64,000 nt of DNA. Source: Fodinibacter sp963763015. Its GTDB lineage: Bacteria > Actinomycetota > Actinomycetes > Actinomycetales > Dermatophilaceae. Where the stretch lies: contig CAVXML010000011.1 of NCBI GenBank assembly GCA_963763015.1, positions 124,001-188,000 of the forward strand, given 5' to 3'. Positions 26,101 through 34,494 of this stretch are shown here, piece after piece. A program made the translations under genes and the position numbers. The notes under the pieces are model-generated. The model made no database searches and had not been told where the DNA came from. It saw only the letters and a program-made list of their open reading frames with translations. Numbering within the stretch: position 1 is the stretch's first letter; the number at the start of each line of letters is the position of its first letter.

Positions 26101-26477
26101 GGCCGCGGCGCGGGGTCCCGGCCGGCGAGGGAGTCCAGGACCGGCTGCCGCTCACGCACCGTGGCGACGACTGCCACGGCGTGCTTGCAGTCGCCGGCCA
26201 CCGGGCAGGTGCAGTCGCTCCGCCAGCGCCGCAGGCGGAGCCGTCCGGCCGTGGGCGCCGCCACGGGGTGCAGCGAGACGTGGGTGAGGTAGGTCTGGCC
26301 GGCGCTGCCGGCGACCCACCCGGTCGCGTCGGAGCCGTCGTCGGAGACCTCGTGGTCGGCCACCCGCCCCTGCCTGGCGTATGCCAACCCTCGGGCCACG
26401 GTGACCGTGCCGCACACCTCGTCGAGGTCACGGTTGGTGAGGTCGGCGAGGCGCTCCACGGTAAAGACGCGACCCAC
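23163..26477 (-). CDS. SWIM-domain SNF2-family DNA helicase/ATPase
   Basis: 1104 residues. N-terminal SWIM zinc finger CTCPVAGDCKH (Cys89, Cys91, Cys97, His99). The C-terminal half is a full SNF2 motor: motif I DDMGLGKT, motif II VLDEAQ, TGTPLENSLMDLWSLL (motif III), and the helicase-C part with FSQFTGFLAIVRARL and the closing VFLISLKAGGFGLTLTEADYVFVLDPWWNPAAESQAIDR, given here as family blocks. Likely a DNA translocase in repair or nucleoid remodelling. GTG at 26477 has a GGAGG Shine-Dalgarno; an upstream open frame is non-homologous. Confidence 0.92.
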   Translation of the reverse strand: MGRVFTVERLADLTNRDLDEVCGTVTVARGLAYARQGRVADHEVSDDGSDATGWVAGSAGQTYLTHVSLHPVAAPTAGRLRLRRWRSDCTCPVAGDCKHAVAVVATVRERQPVLDSLAGRDPAPRPTWERALGGLLDEAEAGPDRTPVGLLIEPATRGPGRSRGDDSAHEQLRVRPVVPGARGGWIRTGVSWETFAGGYYGYGRVSFSDDHRDALTAIADAHRRSVRAFGYGRMPDAILLDHLGPSWVGLLRAADRAGVRLLTDPQEGGEVAFAPDPAELVVEVVRTDDGAELHPRLDLPTGSVGATRLVGQPATGFWLRDGETLVLGALAEPLDSTRQRLLDLGVVEVPEADWARFTVTHLPGLRRKARVRSLSPDLPLPDAVPPRLALTVTFEPGHRAHIEWAFRYGSVDGGVLVPMAAEEPDPMRDRAAERDLVDGLLAVQEVAAFDGLWQVVARARRLVPETRLHGFATVAVAGLLPVLEAHPGLELTVVGEPADYSEAVDAPLIQVSTSDPADGAPTDWFDLGISVTVAGEDVPLAPLIEAIARGHEHLILDSGTWFALDRPELEALRALVEEARALQDKPSDPLRISVVHAGLWEELAALGVVEQQSARWSQAVDALLNLDAVEPAELPNGLRATLRPYQVDGFRWLSLLWDCGLGGVLADDMGLGKTLQMLAMVQRAHERGELADPVLVVAPTSVLATWESEAARFTPGLRTVVVDRTRAKARRGLDETVDGAQVVITSYAVVRIDEVAFRSRAWAAVVLDEAQFVKNHQAKTYQAVRRLTARAKFAITGTPLENSLMDLWSLLSIVAPGLHPRPALFKESWAKPIEVAHDTERLAALRRRIRPLMLRRTKEAVATELPPKQEQVLSVELHPRHRAVYDRHLQRERQRLLGLIEDVQGNRIAILRALTVLRQMSLDPALVDESYAGLAPSAKVDALVEQLGELADEGHRALVFSQFTGFLAIVRARLEEERIAYEYLDGSTRNRGERIAAFREGGAPVFLISLKAGGFGLTLTEADYVFVLDPWWNPAAESQAIDRTHRIGQTRPVNVYRMVSRDTIEEKVVALQERKRDLFARVVDEGAAMSSALTADDLRDLLDA

Positions 26478-26595
26478 TCGACCTCCACGAGCACCCGTCG
26501 GGCGGTCCACCGCCCGGTCCCGGAACACCCCACCGTATGCCGTGGCGCCGACATCCGCGGACCCCGTCCACACCCCACCGCGCCGGGTCGACGGG

Positions 26596-26639
26596 AGAGG
26601 ACACGCCGCCGCGGGGCCGCCCTCCGCGGCGTGTCCTCT
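26596..26639 (-). terminator. Strong hairpin after the aminotransferase gene
   Basis: Perfect 14-bp stem, 26596-26609 with 26626-26639, 16-base loop, between the aminotransferase stop (26659) and the helicase start. No U-tract on the minus strand. Confidence 0.72.
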
Positions 26640-26658
26640 TCTCTCGACGGGGAGCCGG

Positions 26659-28032
26659 TCAGGCGGTGAAGCGGTCAGCGACCTCGAGCGCCCGGTCGAG
26701 CATGTCCAGGCCCTCGGCCATCTCCTCGGCGGTGGTGGTGCACGGCGGCACGACGTGGGTGCGGTTGAAGTGCACGAAGGGCCACAGCCCCTCCGCCTTG
26801 CACGCGGCCGCGAACTCGGTCATCGGACCCGCGGCCGCACCGGAGGCGTTGAAGGGCACGAGCGGCTCGCGGGTCTCGCGGTCACGGACCAGCTCGAGCG
26901 CCCAGAAGAACCCGAGCCCTCGCACGTCCCCGACGCTCGGGTGCCTCTCGGCCAGCTCGGCCAGGCGCGGGGCGAGCACCGTGTCGGACACCTTGCGGAC
27001 GTTCTCGAGGATGCCCTCCTCCTCGAAGATGCGGATCGAGGCGACGGCGGATGCGCAGGCCAGCGGGTGCCCCGAGTACGTGAGGCCACCGGGGTAGGCC
27101 CGCTCGGCGAACGTCTCGGCGACCGGGTCGCAGATCACCACCCCTCCGAGCGGGACGTACCCGGAGTTCACGCCCTTGGCGAAGCAGATGAGGTCGGGCG
27201 CCACCCCCCAGCGGTCGACCGCGAACCACTCGCCGCACCGACCGAACCCGGCCATGACCTCGTCGGCGATCCAGAGGATGCCGTGCTCGTCACAGATCTC
27301 CCGCACCCCGGCCAGGTAGCCGTCCGGCGGGACGAGGATGCCGTTGGTGCCGACCACGGTCTCCAGCATCACCGCGGCGATCGTCGACGGGCCCTCCACC
27401 ATGATCGTGTCGCGCAGGTGCTGCAGGGCCCGCTCGCTCTCCTCGGCCTCGTTGCCGGCGTGGAAGGCGGAACGGTAGGGGTAGGGGCCCCAGAAGTGCA
27501 CGATGCCGGGCATCCCCGGCTCGCTCGGCCAGCGGCGCGGGTCGCCGGTGGCCGTGATGGAGCCGTTCGTGGCGCCGTGGTAGCTGCGGTACGCCGTGAG
27601 CACCTTGTGCCGGCCCGTGTGCAGGCGCGCCATCCGCATGGCGTTCTCGGTGGCCTCCGCGCCCCCGTTGGTGAAGAAGACCCGGTCGAGGCCGGCGGGC
27701 GCCAGCCCGGCGATGAGGCGCGCCGCGTCCGAACGCGACTGGTCGGCGAAGCTGGGGGCGATGGTGCACTGGCGCGCCGCGGCCTCCTGGATGGCCGCGA
27801 CGAGCTTCGGGTGCTGGTAGCCGATGTTGACGTTGACGAGCTGGCTCGAGAAGTCGAGGTAGCGGCGTCCCTCGTAGTCCCAGAAGTGGCTGCCGGACGC
27901 CCCTGCGATCGGCATCGGGTCGATGAGCGCCTGGGCCGACCAGGAGTGGAAGACGTGGTCTCGGTCATCTCGCGAGACCCGGGCGCCGGCCTGCGGGTCG
28001 GCGTGGGGCTGCGGCTCGGGGAAGGTGGTCAT
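26659..28032 (-). CDS. Class III PLP-dependent aminotransferase (putrescine/GABA type)
   Basis: 457 residues of the aspartate aminotransferase family, class III. The PLP region ILWIADEVMAGFGRCGEWFA and the Lys-containing DLICFAKGVNSGYVPLGGV are diagnostic; GGAEATENAMRMAR binds phosphate. Second gene of a two-gene operon, 43 bases behind an aldehyde dehydrogenase of the aminobutyraldehyde type. The pair fits diamine or omega-amino acid catabolism, where the aminotransferase makes the aldehyde; the exact amine is not readable from sequence. Confidence 0.9.
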   Translation of the reverse strand: MTTFPEPQPHADPQAGARVSRDDRDHVFHSWSAQALIDPMPIAGASGSHFWDYEGRRYLDFSSQLVNVNIGYQHPKLVAAIQEAAARQCTIAPSFADQSRSDAARLIAGLAPAGLDRVFFTNGGAEATENAMRMARLHTGRHKVLTAYRSYHGATNGSITATGDPRRWPSEPGMPGIVHFWGPYPYRSAFHAGNEAEESERALQHLRDTIMVEGPSTIAAVMLETVVGTNGILVPPDGYLAGVREICDEHGILWIADEVMAGFGRCGEWFAVDRWGVAPDLICFAKGVNSGYVPLGGVVICDPVAETFAERAYPGGLTYSGHPLACASAVASIRIFEEEGILENVRKVSDTVLAPRLAELAERHPSVGDVRGLGFFWALELVRDRETREPLVPFNASGAAAGPMTEFAAACKAEGLWPFVHFNRTHVVPPCTTTAEEMAEGLDMLDRALEVADRFTA

Positions 28033-28075
28033 CGTGCGGGTGTGCCTCTCGTGCGTCGTCCGACGGTGGGCCGGC

Positions 28076-29554
28076 TCAGCCGGGAAGGGTGAAGATGGTC
28101 CGGTGCCACGGCTTGCGCGCCACGGCGGTCGTGTCGTGCATGACGTGCTTGACGTTCGTGTACTCGTCGAACGAGTAGGCCGACATGTCCTTGCCGAAGC
28201 CGCTGTGGCGGTACCCGCCGTGCGGCATCTCGCTGATGATCGGGATGTGGTCGTTGACCCACACGCACCCCGCGGCGATCTCGCGGGTGGCCCGACCGGC
28301 CCGGTAGGTGTTGCGGGTCCACGCGGAGGCCGCCAGGCCGAACGGCGTGTCGTTGGCGAGACGGATCGCCTCGTCGTCGTCGTCGAACGCCACGACGGCG
28401 AGCACGGGCCCGAAGACCTCGTCGCGCCACATCTCGGAGCCGAGCGGAACGTCCGAGACGACGGTGGGCTCGTAGTAGCACCCGCGTGCAAGGTCACCGG
28501 GCGGCGTGCGGCCGCCCGTGACGACCTTCGCGTAGTCGCGTGCGCGGTCGACCATCCCGGCGACCTTGCCCTGGTGTGCGAGCGAGGAGAGCGGGCCGAG
28601 GTCGGTCGCCTCGTCCTCGGTCGGGCCCATCCGCACCGAGGCCATGAGGTCGGCGACGCCGGCGACGAAGTCGTCGTGCACCGACCGGTGGACGATCGCC
28701 CGGGTGGCGGCGGTGCAGTCCTGCCCGGTGTTGATGAGCGATGCCGCGACCGCGCCGTGGACGGCCGCCTCGAGGTCGGCGTCGTCGAACACCACGAACG
28801 GGGCCTTGCCACCGAGCTCGAGGTGGACCCGCTTGGCGGTGCCCGCGGCCGTCGCCATGACCTGGCGGCCCACGCCGGTGGAGCCGGTGAACGAGACCAT
28901 CGCGACCGCGGAGTGCCCGACGAGGTGCTGCCCGGCGACCGGCCCGGTGCCCGTGACGACGTTGACGACGCCCGCGGGGGCGCCCGCCTCGGTGAGGGCC
29001 TCGGCGAACAGCAGGCTCGTCAGAGGCGTGATCTCGGCCGGCTTCAGGACGATCGTGTTGCCTGCGGCGATCGCCGGGAGCACCTTCCACGCGGCCATCT
29101 GGAGCGGGTAGTTCCAGGGGGCGATGGAGCCGACGACACCGATGGGCTCGCGCCGGATGGAGCTCGTGTGGTCGCCGGAGTACTCCGCCGTCGCCATGCC
29201 GTCCAGGCGCCGGGCCGCGGTGCCGAAGAACGCGGTGTTGTCGATCGTGCCCGGGACGTCGAACTCACGCGCCAGGCGGATCGGCTTGCCGGCCTGGCGG
29301 GACTCGAGCCGGGCGAGCTCCTCGGCCCGCTCGTCGAGCAGCGCGGCCGCCTTGAGCAGCACGGTGGAGCGCTCGACGGGCGTCGCGCGGCTCCATTCCT
29401 CGAACGCCTCGGATGCCGCCGCGACCGCGGCGTCGACCTCCTCGACGCCGGCGAGGGTCACCGTCTCGACCGTCTCGTTGGTGCTCGGGTCGAGCACGTC
29501 GAACGTCTCACCCGTGGCCGCGCCGCGCCGCTGCCCGCCGATGTACTGGTGCAT
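28076..29554 (-). CDS. Aldehyde dehydrogenase, probable gamma-aminobutyraldehyde dehydrogenase
   Basis: 492-residue NAD(P)-dependent aldehyde dehydrogenase. The catalytic Cys lies in NTGQDCTAATR and the general base Glu in LELGGKAP; APWNYPLQMAAWKVLPA and FTGSTGVGRQV bind cofactor. The ISEMPHGGYRHSGFGKDMS C-terminal block is typical of aminobutyraldehyde/betaine-aldehyde dehydrogenases. Start chosen at 29554 (MHQYIGG) because a TATGCT hexamer ends 7 bases upstream; the other ATG at 29566 overlaps that hexamer. First gene of the amine-degradation operon. Confidence 0.92.
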   Translation of the reverse strand: MHQYIGGQRRGAATGETFDVLDPSTNETVETVTLAGVEEVDAAVAAASEAFEEWSRATPVERSTVLLKAAALLDERAEELARLESRQAGKPIRLAREFDVPGTIDNTAFFGTAARRLDGMATAEYSGDHTSSIRREPIGVVGSIAPWNYPLQMAAWKVLPAIAAGNTIVLKPAEITPLTSLLFAEALTEAGAPAGVVNVVTGTGPVAGQHLVGHSAVAMVSFTGSTGVGRQVMATAAGTAKRVHLELGGKAPFVVFDDADLEAAVHGAVAASLINTGQDCTAATRAIVHRSVHDDFVAGVADLMASVRMGPTEDEATDLGPLSSLAHQGKVAGMVDRARDYAKVVTGGRTPPGDLARGCYYEPTVVSDVPLGSEMWRDEVFGPVLAVVAFDDDDEAIRLANDTPFGLAASAWTRNTYRAGRATREIAAGCVWVNDHIPIISEMPHGGYRHSGFGKDMSAYSFDEYTNVKHVMHDTTAVARKPWHRTIFTLPG

Positions 29555-29561
29555 GTCGGCG

Positions 29562-29567
29562 AGCATA
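29562..29567 (-). promoter_or_regulatory. -10 element of the aldehyde dehydrogenase operon
   Basis: TATGCT on the minus strand, 7 bases before the ATG at 29554; it rules out the ATG at 29566. Confidence 0.5.
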
Positions 29568-29709
29568 CGCACCGGCCTCGACTCCTGAAAAGGCCACCCC
29601 GGCCCCAATCAGTGTGCGGAATCCGCAGCAACGGGGGCTCCGGCATCCGGTCTCAGTGGACCGGATGCCGGAGCCGTCGCCCGCTGCCCGGCGGGAGTCG
29701 GGCGCCCCG

Positions 29710-31735
29710 CTACGGCTGCGGCCGTGCCGTGCCCTTCAGCGAGTACACCCGCACGTAGTCGAACTCGGCCGTGATGTCCGAGGTGACCTGGCCGGTGGCG
29801 CCCATGGCCACGAGCCCGATGAGGGCGTCGTCGCCCAGGCTGTGGGTCCACGTGCCGCCACGGACCCACGTGATGCCGTCCTGGCTCGTGTAGGCGGTGT
29901 AGCGCTCGGTGTCGCCGCCCGCCTCCGCCTGCTCGGCGCCGGTGAGGCGCTCCACGACGATGCGCAGGTACGTCCACTCGTCACCGGTGGGACCGACGAC
30001 GGTGTTGCCGTAGCGGCTCCAGCCCTCGGGCACGTCGCTGAGCTCCTTCGCGAACTCCGTCTGGCGGGTCTCCCAGATCGAGGTGTGCGTGAGCTTGACG
30101 AAGTTGTCGTCGTCCTCGTAGATGACCAGGCCGGCCTGGGCGTAGTTGAAGCAGCAGCCCTCGTCCGGCAGGCCCTCGAGGCGCACCTTCGTCTCGACGA
30201 CGTAGTCGCCCGAGGGGGCGTCGCGCACGAGGACCGAGGCCGTGTTGCTGTCGACGTAGAGGTCGGTGTGCTCGACCTCGTAGCGCAGCAGGCCGTCCTC
30301 GACAGTCACGTCACCCTGCTCGTCCGGGTCGGCCCACGACCAGTCACCGTCGAGGGTGCTGCCGGTGAACTCGTCACGGTCGAGAAGCCGGTTGACCTCG
30401 TCCGGCTTGACGAGCTTGGGCCGGTAACGGCTGCGCTCACCCTCCTGGGCCGCCGGCGCCGGCATCTTGCCGTCCGACGCCATGTATCCGCCGTTGACGA
30501 CGGGCCAGCCGTTGACCCAGTCGACGGGGTCGAGCAGGGCCGGCCGCTTCGTGAAGCCGGTGTCGAACGCGTAGAACGGGTCCTCCTGGTCGACCGCGTG
30601 GTAGACGGTCCACCACTGGCCGCTCTCGTCGACGAAGACGGAGTTGTGTCCAGTGCCGATCCAGCGGTTGCCGTTCATCGTGAGGAACGGCGTGCCGCCG
30701 ACGTTGGCGTCGAGGAAGGAGTTGCCCTCCTTGTCGACGAACGGCCCGAAGGGGCTCGTCGAGCGCCCGACGAAGACGCTGTACCCCGTGAGGGCACCGT
30801 TGCAGCAGTTCGTCGCGGAGGCGAAGAGGTAGTAGTAGCCCTCCTCCTCGTTGTAGACGACGTTGGCGCCCTCGTAGCGGTTGCCGATCGTGATGCGGGT
30901 GTCGTCGGCGGTCGTCTCGGTCACGGCCGTCACCCCGGTCTCGGTGAAGGTCACCTCGGTCGCGAAGATGCCGCCGTAGTAGGAGCCGTAGTACAGGATT
31001 CCCTCGTCGGTGACGGTGTCACCGAGGACGTCCGGGTCGAAGGTCCAGAAGTAGGCGCACGGGTCAGGGTTGGCCGGGTCCTTGCGGGGCTGGATGACGG
31101 GCTCGTCGCTCCACTCCCACGGTCCGAGTCGGGCTGTCGCCCACGGCGACCCCGATGGCGCTGTCGCCACGGCAGGTGTCCGAGCCACCGCCGGCAGCGG
31201 TCGTCTCGGTGACCGTGGTGAACAGGTAGTACTGGTCGGTGGCGCTGGAGTAGACGACCTCGGGTGCCCAGAAGGCCGCCGTCGGGTCGATCCAGTCGGG
31301 GAGGTCACCGCCGTCGAGCGGGAAGGCGTCTCCGACGTAGGTCCAGTTCACGAGGTCGGTGGAGATGTTCATGGGGATGCGGTGGAAGATCGGGTCGCCG
31401 TTGGCGTCGACGTCCTCGTCGTTGAGCGGGTCCGTGGTGCAGTACAGGTACCAGACCTGCTCCCCGTCGATGGTCTCGCCGTCCTGGCCCTGGATGATCA
31501 TCGGGTCGGCGCAGCTGTCGACGGTCCCGTCGCCCGGGATGACGGGGGCGAGCGGGTTCTCGTAGCTCGTCGTCACCGGTCGCGGCTCGGCCTTCGTGGG
31601 TGCGGCGCTCACCGCCGCGGTGCTCGCCGGGGCGGCAAGCACGAGCGAGAGGGTCGCGAGCAGCGGCGTGAGCAGCGTCCAGCGGCGCCACCGCCCGGTG
31701 ATCGGGAGCCCTGTTCGTCGTCGGGAACCTGCCAT
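29710..31735 (-). pseudogene. Secreted GH43-family glycosidase, broken by a single-base frameshift
   Basis: Signal peptide of about 40 residues, then a five-bladed GH43 catalytic domain and a C-terminal concanavalin-like domain (DRDEFTGSTLDGDWSWADPDEQ onward). The frame breaks near 31126. The first frame reads GVAVGDSPT then nonsense; removing one base at about 31126 restores DSPT-GPWEWSDEPVIQP, the normal GH43 sequence, giving a 674-residue protein. Family members act on arabinan or xylan. It is either a recent natural frameshift or a sequencing error: no other lesion is visible. ATG has a GGAGGAG Shine-Dalgarno. Confidence 0.85.
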
Positions 31736-31864
31736 GACCGCTCCTCCCCGGCGCGGGTCAGGAGGTCCCCGAATGGGCCGCTTCGCCCGCGCAGATCGTC
31801 AAGGTACCTGTGGGCGGTGTGACAGGAGCCACACAGTCACACACGAATTCGCCGACGGGGCGAC

Positions 31865-31926
31865 ACCGGCCTCAGGCCGGTTTCAGGATGCCGAACGGGG
31901 CGCCGACCGCGTGGCCGACGCCCCGT
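31865..31926 (-). terminator. Hairpins after the HU gene
   Basis: Two inverted repeats lie in the gap: ACGGGGCG/CGCCCCGT at 31895-31902 and 31919-31926, and ACCGGCC-TCA-GGCCGGT at 31865-31881. Either can terminate the HU transcript; the second is followed by TTT on the plus strand. Confidence 0.5.
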
Positions 31927-31943
31927 CCGGGCATGCCGTCGAG

Positions 31944-32219
31944 TCAGCCGTTGACAGCGCGCTTGAGCTGCGCGGCGGCCTTGAAGCCGACCGACGTCGA
32001 CGCGGCGATGGAGATCTCCTCGCCCGTCTGGGGGTTGCGGCCGGTGCGAGCCGCTCGCTTGCGGGGCTCGAACGAGCCGAAGCCTGCGAGGCGCACGTCC
32101 TCCCCCTTCGCGAGCTGCTGCTCGATGACGGCGAGGGCCTCGGTGAGCACGGCCTCGGCCGTGGCGGCGGAGACGTCCGTGCGGTCCGCGACGGCCGCCG
32201 CGATGTCCTTCTTGGTCAT
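31944..32219 (-). CDS. HU-family histone-like DNA-binding protein
   Basis: 91 residues, the standard HU length. MTKKDIAAAVADRTDVS N-terminus, GFGSFEPRKRAARTGRNPQTGEEI with the DNA-intercalating RNP arm. It lacks the long Lys/Ala-rich tail of mycobacterial HupB. AGGAGA Shine-Dalgarno before the ATG. Stand-alone gene followed by hairpins. Confidence 0.97.
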   Translation of the reverse strand: MTKKDIAAAVADRTDVSAATAEAVLTEALAVIEQQLAKGEDVRLAGFGSFEPRKRAARTGRNPQTGEEISIAASTSVGFKAAAQLKRAVNG

Positions 32220-32314
32220 GTCGATCTCTCCTGTAGCTGGTCTGGTGCTCTCGGGACGCTATCAGCGCGACGCGGCCGGGGCCGCGTCCGCTCCGGACCG
32301 CGCGGCGCGCCGCG

Positions 32315-32824
32315 TCAGTGGACGAGTGCCTTGAGGCCGATGAGGACCAGCCCCAGTGCACCCGAGCCCATCCCCGCCAGGAGGCACGGGGCCCATGGTC
32401 GGCCACGGCGGCGCAGGGCCAGGATCGGCACCACGACGAGTACGAGAACGCCGCTCCACAGCGCCAGCCACACGGCGGTCGGGCCCTCGAGGAGGCCCAC
32501 TGCCCCGGCGACCAGGACGACGAGTGGCAGCACGACCGCCTGGAGCATGGCGAGCTCCTCGCTCGCCGCGTGGCGCGCCGCCCCCGCCACCGTGTGTCCC
32601 TTGTGGGCGTAGAGCACGAGCATGGAGGCGTACACGTGCGCGGCCCAGAACACCAGGACGGTGATCGCGGCGATGAGCGTCACGGAGACGATGCTGCCGC
32701 CGTGCGCCGACGACGCGACGATGACAGCGGTGACGAGCAGGATGCCGTTGAGCGCCCCGACGGTGACCTCGGGGTCGTCGACGAAGTAGGGGGAGACCCA
32801 CCTGCGAACCCTGGTGCCGCGCAC
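32315..32824 (-). CDS. Small integral membrane protein, unknown function
   Basis: 169 residues with four hydrophobic helices (about 24-40, 46-70, 94-112 and 118-135) and a short helix near the C-terminus. No recognised domain or catalytic motif. GTG start with a GAGAGGA Shine-Dalgarno. It sits 19 bases downstream of the Rsm22 pseudogene on the same strand. Confidence 0.65.
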   Translation of the reverse strand: MRGTRVRRWVSPYFVDDPEVTVGALNGILLVTAVIVASSAHGGSIVSVTLIAAITVLVFWAAHVYASMLVLYAHKGHTVAGAARHAASEELAMLQAVVLPLVVLVAGAVGLLEGPTAVWLALWSGVLVLVVVPILALRRRGRPWAPCLLAGMGSGALGLVLIGLKALVH

Positions 32825-32843
32825 GGACGTCCTCTCTGCGTCG

Positions 32844-33668
32844 TCATCCGGACGCCGGCGGAAGTGCGTCGCCCCAGACGATGTCGCCCGCCGTACGGTA
32901 CGCCCCGGGGTCGCGTCGCGTCACGACCGTTCGCCCGGTGGTCCCGTCGGGACGGCACACCTCCACCTCAACCAGGCCCTTGCGCCTGACCGGATGCCGC
33001 AGCACGCGGGTCGGTCTTGCGCCCACCGGGTCTCGGGAGGCGAGGACGGAGGAGAACTTCTCGTCCTCGTGGCCGACCGCGCCGCGCTTGAGCCGGCGGT
33101 GGAGCGCGCTGCGGTCCAACCGCACGCTGACGTGGCACCATTCGCCCCCACCGTCGACGAGCGGGCAGGGCCCGTCCTGCGGACAGGGCACGACCCCGTG
33201 CCAGCCGGACCGGGCGAGGAGAGCGCGCGCGGCCAGCACCGCGGCAGACCCCCTCGGCGTCCCGGGTTCCACCACCAGGACTACCGGGCGGTGGTGGTCA
33301 GGGCCCGGAGGACCGAGCGCCGACATCCCTCGTCGAGCTCTCCCAGGACGCAGCTCACGACGGCCAGGTCGCACGGAGCCGGGCGGAACCCTCGTGGAGC
33401 CGACCCGGCTCCGGGTCGCCCCGGCGAGGACCGGTGGGCCGGACCGGGCGAGCCGTCGACCCAGGTCCATCGCGGCGACGGATGCGTCGACGACCTCGAC
33501 CCGCTCCACGGCCCGGAAGGCCTGCGCGACCGCTCACGACGCCGCGCCGGTCACCGCCGGCGTCCAGCACGGACCGCACGTCGAGACCTGGGTCGGCACG
33601 GCATGCAGGGACCCTGCGTCGAACCCCTCGAGGATCGCCTCGAGCCCGCGGGTGAGCGCCGACGTCAC
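32844..33668 (-). pseudogene. Decayed Rsm22-family (ribosomal small-subunit methyltransferase-like) gene
   Basis: Homology moves between all three frames. N-terminal TSALTRGLEAILEGF (frame 1, from GTG 33668); ADPGLDVRSVLDAGG (frame 2) follows after an apparent internal deletion of the usual 70-80 residues; TGAAS-stop-AVAQAFRAVERVEVVDAS shows a TGA where TGG is expected; LAVVSCVLGELDEGC is back in frame 1; VVLVVEPGTPRG and the Cys-rich CPQDGPCPLVDGGGEWCH with HEDEKFSSVLASR are in frame 3. Rsm22 proteins are about 330 residues. Several lesions together exclude a simple sequencing error. Confidence 0.85.
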
Positions 33669-33752
33669 GGGCCACATCCTTCCCTGCTGCGCACCAGTCG
33701 GGATGACTGCGCCCGTGCGCGGTGTTGTCTCCGGGAAACCATCGTCGGGGAA

Positions 33753-33770
33753 CATACCCACAGGGGTATG
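33753..33770. promoter_or_regulatory. CsoR/CstR-type operator upstream of the thioredoxin operon
   Basis: Perfect inverted repeat CATACCC-ACAG-GGGTATG, the palindrome type bound by CsoR-family repressors (GC-rich centre, flanking TAC/GTA). It directly abuts a TTGACA -35 box at 33774-33779. The CsoR-family gene is second in the operon, so autoregulation is likely. Confidence 0.8.
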
Positions 33771-33773
33771 CTG

Positions 33774-33779
33774 TTGACA
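33774..33779 (+). promoter_or_regulatory. -35 box of the thioredoxin-cstR operon
   Basis: TTGACA consensus, 3 bases after the operator. I see no good -10 at 17 bases. Confidence 0.5.
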
Positions 33780-33814
33780 CTCCCGGACACCACCGCACCG
33801 ATCAAGGAGTACCC

Positions 33815-34180
33815 ATGGCCACCGTCGACCTCACCGCCGACAGCTTCGAGGAGACCATCACGACGAGCGACATCGTGCTCGTCGACTGGTGGGCGTCCTG
33901 GTGCGGCCCCTGCCGCCAGTTCGCCCCGACCTACCAGAGGTCGAGCGAGAAGCACGACGACGTCGTCTTCGGGAAGGTCGACACCGAGGCGGAGCAGGCG
34001 CTCGCCGGTGCCGCCCAGATCACCTCCATCCCGACGATCATGGGGTTCCGTGACGGGATCCTCGTGTTCCGGCAGTCCGGTGCCCTGCCCCCAGCCGGCC
34101 TGGAGCAGGTGATCGAGGGCATCAAGGGACTCGACATGGACCAGGTCCGCGCCCAGGTCGCGGCCTCGCAGAACGCCTGA
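33815..34180 (+). CDS. Thioredoxin
   Basis: 121-residue thioredoxin with the canonical WCGPC active site (Cys30, Cys33) in VLVDWWASWCGPCRQFAPTY and the cis-Pro in TSIPTIMGF. The C-terminus is about 10 residues longer than E. coli TrxA. First gene of the operator-controlled operon thioredoxin, CsoR-family regulator, methyltransferase. The AAGGAG Shine-Dalgarno fixes the ATG. Context suggests reduction of persulfides or disulfides under sulfur stress. Confidence 0.93.
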   Translation: MATVDLTADSFEETITTSDIVLVDWWASWCGPCRQFAPTYQRSSEKHDDVVFGKVDTEAEQALAGAAQITSIPTIMGFRDGILVFRQSGALPPAGLEQVIEGIKGLDMDQVRAQVAASQNA

Positions 34181-34225
34181 CCACCGCGGGGACACCGCAC
34201 GCCACCGCCAGCCCAGGAGGCCAGC

Positions 34226-34486
34226 ATGGAGCTCGACCAGGACGAGATGCAGAGTGTCGTGAAGCGGCTCCGGCGCGCTCAGGGCCAGATCGGCGGTGTC
34301 CTCAAGATGATCGAGGACGGTCGCGAGTGCCAGGACATCGTGACCCAGCTGGCGGCGGTGTCCAAGGCGCTCGACCGGGCCGGCTTCGCCGTCATCGCCC
34401 TCGGGCTACGACAGTGCATCGCCGACCCCGAGTCGCACGAGATGGACGTGAGCTCCATGGAGAAGCTCTTCCTCTCGCTGGCGTGA
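34226..34486 (+). CDS. CsoR-family repressor, CstR-like (persulfide-type)
   Basis: 86 residues of the DUF156/CsoR all-helical family: KRLRRAQGQIGGVLKMIEDGRECQDIVTQLAAVSKAL. Cys35 and Cys64 are conserved. The copper-ligand His that lies four residues before the second Cys in CsoR is absent (Gly60 there, in ALGLRQC). Two cysteines without the His is the pattern of CstR, which senses reactive sulfur by forming Cys-Cys polysulfide links. A copper or nickel role is therefore less likely. AGGAGG-like Shine-Dalgarno before the ATG. Confidence 0.85.
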   Translation: MELDQDEMQSVVKRLRRAQGQIGGVLKMIEDGRECQDIVTQLAAVSKALDRAGFAVIALGLRQCIADPESHEMDVSSMEKLFLSLA

Positions 34487-34494
34487 GGCCGGCG

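Noticed and set aside
32844..33509. An intact gene with the Cys-rich CPQDGPCPLVDGGGEWCH region
   Set aside because: The frame holds only the Rsm22 C-terminus; upstream blocks lie in other frames with a stop codon, so it is part of a pseudogene.
34226..34486. Copper-responsive CsoR
   Set aside because: The copper-ligand His is missing and no copper pump or chaperone is near; the neighbours are sulfur-handling enzymes.
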